From DASQWP01 sp050697555 (GTDB lineage Bacteria; Actinomycetota; Thermoleophilia; Gaiellales; Gaiellaceae): a stretch of DNA of 64,000 nt. The stretch lies in NCBI GenBank assembly GCA_050697555.1, contig JBOHAD010000001.1:55311-119310 (forward strand). Direction: 5' to 3'. The position numbers and the translations under genes were made by a program. The notes under the pieces are model-generated. The model made no database searches. It saw only the letters and a program-made list of their open reading frames with translations, and had not been told where the DNA came from. Below are positions 61,467-64,000 of this stretch, piece after piece (the stretch's first letter is position 1; every line of letters begins with the position of its first letter).

Positions 61467-61559
61467 CTTGTGTTCCACTGGCACAAGGCTCCGGAAGGGG
61501 AAGGGGCGCCTGGATCCCTTGAGCTGGCGGATCCGGACTTTGTGCTTCTGGAACACAAG
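61467..61559. repeat. Inverted repeat between convergent genes
   Basis: Arms 61467-61486 and 61540-61559 match at 16 of 20 positions, around a 53-base centre that itself contains two GGATCC sites. It fills the gap between the LON-domain gene and the next minus-strand gene, like the element at 18930. It may terminate both transcripts or be a small mobile palindrome. Confidence 0.65.
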
Positions 61560-61581
61560 CCCACGGCGCGGGTGCCCCGGT

Positions 61582-61947
61582 TCAGGCGCTGCGCTTGATG
61601 CCGTGCACCGGGCGCCCCGCGGCTTCCCACGCGTAGTAGGAGGCGCTCGGGCCGAAGGCTGGCTCGTACGCGACGATGCGCGGGTTGCGGCCGACCTCCT
61701 TCGCGCGCTGCGCGTGCCAGAGGAGGTTCGGGTCGTCCCGCTGCTCCCAGACGAGGATGAGGTGGACGGCCGTCATGAAGTCGGCGACGAACGAGCATCC
61801 GGCCGCAGGACATGGGAACGGATCCGTGCGGACGCAGAACCAGCCGGCGTGGTCTTCGCCGGCGTCGTCGACCCAGAGCTCCTCTTGCTCCCCGGCGAGG
61901 AGCTCCTCCTCGAAGACGACTCGGCCCCGTTCGCGCGGCTCGGTCAT
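61582..61947 (-). CDS. Hypothetical protein, 121 residues, possible zinc site
   Basis: ATG 61947 overlaps the acetyltransferase stop as ATGA. The chain has ELWVDDAGEDHAGWFCVRTD, CPAAGCSFVADFMTAVHLIL and a C-terminal FGPSASYYAWEAAGRPVHGI. The spacing C-x-n-C-xxx-C...H suggests a metal site. No family recognised; no signal peptide. Confidence 0.6.
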   Translation of the reverse strand: MTEPRERGRVVFEEELLAGEQEELWVDDAGEDHAGWFCVRTDPFPCPAAGCSFVADFMTAVHLILVWEQRDDPNLLWHAQRAKEVGRNPRIVAYEPAFGPSASYYAWEAAGRPVHGIKRSA

Positions 61948-62459
61948 TTGACGCTGGAGGAGAGGTCCTTCGCCATGAGGATCGCATCCTGGAACATCCC
62001 GCCCCGCCGGTACTGGCCGCGCCGGAGGCCCTCGCGCACGTAGCCGAGGCCCTCGTAGAGGGCGATGGCGGCCTCGTTGTGGGGAAAGACGTGCAGCTCG
62101 ACCTTGCGGACGCCCACTCCGCGAGCCCACGTCTCCGCCGCCTCGATGAGCGCACGGCCGATGCCCAGGCGACGGTACTCCTTGGCGACCATCAACCCGA
62201 GGTCCGCGACGTGCTCGCTCGCCGGGTGCGGGTCGCGGGTGATCGACAGACGTCCGACGACCCCCTCGGCAGCCTCGGCCACGAAGACGGCTGCATGCGG
62301 GTGCCGCCGGACGGCCCGCAGGTAGCGGCGCTCCTCCGCCGCGGTGCGCCAGCCGCCGTCCGTGATCAGCCAGCCCTCCGGCTCGCCCCCGACCGCGCGC
62401 GCGAGCTCGACGAGCACGGAAGCGTCCCCGGGCGCCGCCCGCCGCACCTCCCAGATCAT
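61944..62459 (-). CDS. GNAT family N-acetyltransferase (RimI-like)
   Basis: The protein has 171 residues. The acetyl-CoA binding strand-helix is LGLMVAKEYRRLGIGRALIE (motif A), followed by VRKVELHVFPHNEAAIALYE and GLGYVREGLRRGQY. It overlaps ggt (ATGA at 62456-62459), so the acceptor could be a small amine or peptide linked to glutathione-like metabolism; this is a guess. Confidence 0.87.
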   Translation of the reverse strand: MIWEVRRAAPGDASVLVELARAVGGEPEGWLITDGGWRTAAEERRYLRAVRRHPHAAVFVAEAAEGVVGRLSITRDPHPASEHVADLGLMVAKEYRRLGIGRALIEAAETWARGVGVRKVELHVFPHNEAAIALYEGLGYVREGLRRGQYRRGGMFQDAILMAKDLSSSVK

Positions 62460-64000
62460 GAGACGACGACCCCGGCACCGCCGCGACGGGGGTCGCCGGC
62501 GGCCTCGAGCTCACCGCCCTCGCGCCGCGCGACTCCCGAGGCGCCGCCGAAGTAGAGGTTCCGGCGGGCCCAGCGGGTGACCTCGTACCCCCACCCCTCG
62601 AGGCGCTCGGCCGCCTCGGGCGCGATTCCGCCCTCGAGCTGAAGGACGTCGCCCTCGAGATGCACCCGCGGCGCGGCGATCGCGTCGGCGACGCTCAGCC
62701 CGTGGTCGAGGACGTTGACGACGATCTGGAGGATCGCGGCGCGCAGGCGGATCGAGCCGGCGCTCCCCACGACGAGGCGCGGGCGGCCGTCCGCGAGCAC
62801 GAGCGAGGGCGCCATCATGCTCGTCAGGCGCTCTCCCACCCGCGCCGTGCCGCTGCCCGGGTTGAGGTCGTGCTCGCCGAGCATGTTGTTCAGCTGGACG
62901 CCGGTGCCGGGAACGACGACTCCCGACCCGCAGCCGGTGGAGGCGGACAGCGAAGCCGCGTTGCCCGCCCCGTCGACGACGCTGACGTGCGTCGTCGAGG
63001 GGAAGCCGGCGGGCTCGCGGACGGGCAGGCGTCGGCGCTCGCGAACGGCACGCGCCGCCTCCTCGATCCGTTCCGGCGCGAGCACGCGCTTGGGGGCGCC
63101 GCCGCGATAGAGCTCGCCCACGAAGCCGCCGCCTCGAACCCGCGTCGTCTCGCGCATCACCTCTGCGAGGACGGAAAGCGCCTCCGCGCTTCCCCGGGCC
63201 GGCGGCCCCAGGCGGTCGAGCACGCCGAGCGCGAAGGCGATGAGGAGGCCGCCCGACGAGGGCGGCGGGTTGGAGACGAACTCGAAGGCTCGGAAGGCCG
63301 CGCGGACGGGACGCCGCTGGATCACCCGGTAGACGGCGAGGTCTTCCTCGCTGATGCGGCCGCCTCCCGCACGCACGGTCTCGCTGATCCGCCGGGCGAG
63401 CTCGCCGCGGTAGAAGGCGTCTGCCCCGTCGGCCGCGAGCCACTCGAGCGTGCGGGCGAGATCGGCCATGACGAGGCGCTCGCCGGCGCAGAGCGGGCCG
63501 TCGGCCCCGTAGATCCGGCGCCCCTCCTCCTCGTGCCGAAGTGCAACGTCGAGGATCTCGTGCAGGAAAGCCTGCTCCGCGTTCAGCTCGACACCCCGGC
63601 GCGCAACCTCGACCGCGGGCTCGAGGAGCTCGGCCCAGGGCAAGCGCGCAAACCGCCGGTGCGCCTCGGCGAGCCCTGCGAGCGCGCCAGGGACGGCGCA
63701 CGCGGCGGCGCCGATCCGGAACACCTGGAGCGTGCGCTCGTCGAAGGGAACCTCGACGACGACCATCTCGCCGCCCTCGCCGGCGCCGAGCCCCCGGCCG
63801 GGGATCGCGACGAAGAAGTCCAGGAGGCGGTCACTGCGGTCGCGAGCTCGGTGCACGAGCATGAAGCCGCCGCCCCCGGGGCCGGTGAGGGGGCTCTCCG
63901 CGACCCAGGAGACGAAGGCGGCGGCGATGCACGCGTCGACCGCGTTGCCGCCCTCCTCCAGGATGCGCGCGCCCGCCCGCGCGGTCAGCGGGTGGCCGGC
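62456..64000 (-). CDS. ggt: Gamma-glutamyltransferase, N-terminus outside the window
   Basis: The frame is open from base 64000 to the stop at 62456 (515 codons). The partial N-terminus GHPLTARAGARILEEGGNAV and PLTGPGGGGFMLVHRA is typical. The autoprocessing site with the catalytic Thr is in PSTTHVSVVDGAGNA, and the tail has LNNMLGEHDLNPG, VGSAGSIRLRAAIL and APRVHLEGD. It hydrolyses or transfers gamma-glutamyl groups, usually outside the membrane. A short start at 63862 would delete the N-terminal glycine loop, so the gene continues past the edge. Confidence 0.92.
   Translation of the reverse strand, partial: AGHPLTARAGARILEEGGNAVDACIAAAFVSWVAESPLTGPGGGGFMLVHRARDRSDRLLDFFVAIPGRGLGAGEGGEMVVVEVPFDERTLQVFRIGAAACAVPGALAGLAEAHRRFARLPWAELLEPAVEVARRGVELNAEQAFLHEILDVALRHEEEGRRIYGADGPLCAGERLVMADLARTLEWLAADGADAFYRGELARRISETVRAGGGRISEEDLAVYRVIQRRPVRAAFRAFEFVSNPPPSSGGLLIAFALGVLDRLGPPARGSAEALSVLAEVMRETTRVRGGGFVGELYRGGAPKRVLAPERIEEAARAVRERRRLPVREPAGFPSTTHVSVVDGAGNAASLSASTGCGSGVVVPGTGVQLNNMLGEHDLNPGSGTARVGERLTSMMAPSLVLADGRPRLVVGSAGSIRLRAAILQIVVNVLDHGLSVADAIAAPRVHLEGDVLQLEGGIAPEAAERLEGWGYEVTRWARRNLYFGGASGVARREGGELEAAGDPRRGGAGVVVS

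Overview
This 64 kb window is a very GC-rich bacterial chromosome segment with tightly packed genes, many GTG/TTG starts and many 1- to 4-base stop/start overlaps. Several genes have a TANNNT-type -10 box only 6-10 bases before the start codon, which points to leaderless transcription. Composition, leaderless promoters, B12-dependent propionyl-CoA metabolism, a trpE-G-D-CF-B-A operon and CoA-thioester catabolism suggest a soil or sediment actinobacterium. Thermoleophilia (Gaiellales/Solirubrobacterales-like) is my best guess; this is inferred from gene content, since no rRNA is present.

Layout. 1-2.6 kb: cell-surface sugar genes (a cut-off glycosyltransferase, a beta-helix acyltransferase, a secreted beta-helix protein). 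3-6 kb: UDP-sugar pyrophosphorylase and the catalytic subunit of methylmalonyl-CoA mutase. 6.2-18.9 kb: one giant gene for a roughly 4,240-residue surface protein built from Ig-like modules. 19-26.4 kb: TauE/SafE permease, cobalamin adenosyltransferase, two lipoproteins, an HD-GYP regulator, 3-hydroxyacyl-CoA dehydrogenase, BrkB-like protein and thiolase, with a 617 bp hairpin-rich gap at 24.6-25.2 kb. 26.4-29.9 kb: M48 protease, DUF4389 membrane protein, and a DUF4157-like HELVH protein carrying an eleven-residue repeat helix. 29.9-35.9 kb: a complete trp operon behind a classical attenuator with a Trp-Trp-Ala-Trp leader peptide. 35.9-38.4 kb: secreted subtilase and a GGxGxD-repeat protein.

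38.5-48 kb: methylcrotonyl-CoA carboxylase beta, a membrane-anchored ECF sigma factor, an IS110-type element with a highly structured upstream RNA region, an FAD oxidoreductase/DHDPS-like pair, enoyl-CoA hydratase, biotin-dependent carboxylase alpha, PdxH and a frameshifted PfpI gene. 48.4-56.1 kb: SCP2-like protein, two-lobed MFS transporter, leucyl aminopeptidase, acyl-CoA dehydrogenase, DUF4242, DUF72, a small cluster with a contractile-tail tube protein, and a secreted trypsin-like protease. 56.2-64 kb: threonine dehydratase, MeaB chaperone, MFS transporter, HisC, LON-domain protein, a small operon with a GNAT acetyltransferase, and a truncated gamma-glutamyltransferase.

How it fits together. 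Propionyl-CoA/branched-chain catabolism is spread over the window: mutase catalytic subunit, adenosyltransferase that makes its cofactor, MeaB that protects it, both subunits of a methylcrotonyl-type carboxylase, hydratase, dehydrogenases and thiolase. The B12-binding mutase subunit is not in the window. The most unusual items are the giant Ig-repeat protein, the eleven-residue repeat/DUF4157 protein, the orphan tail-tube cluster, the IS110 upstream RNA, divergent promoters with overlapping symmetrical -10 boxes, and a family of double-palindrome repeats in intergenic gaps.
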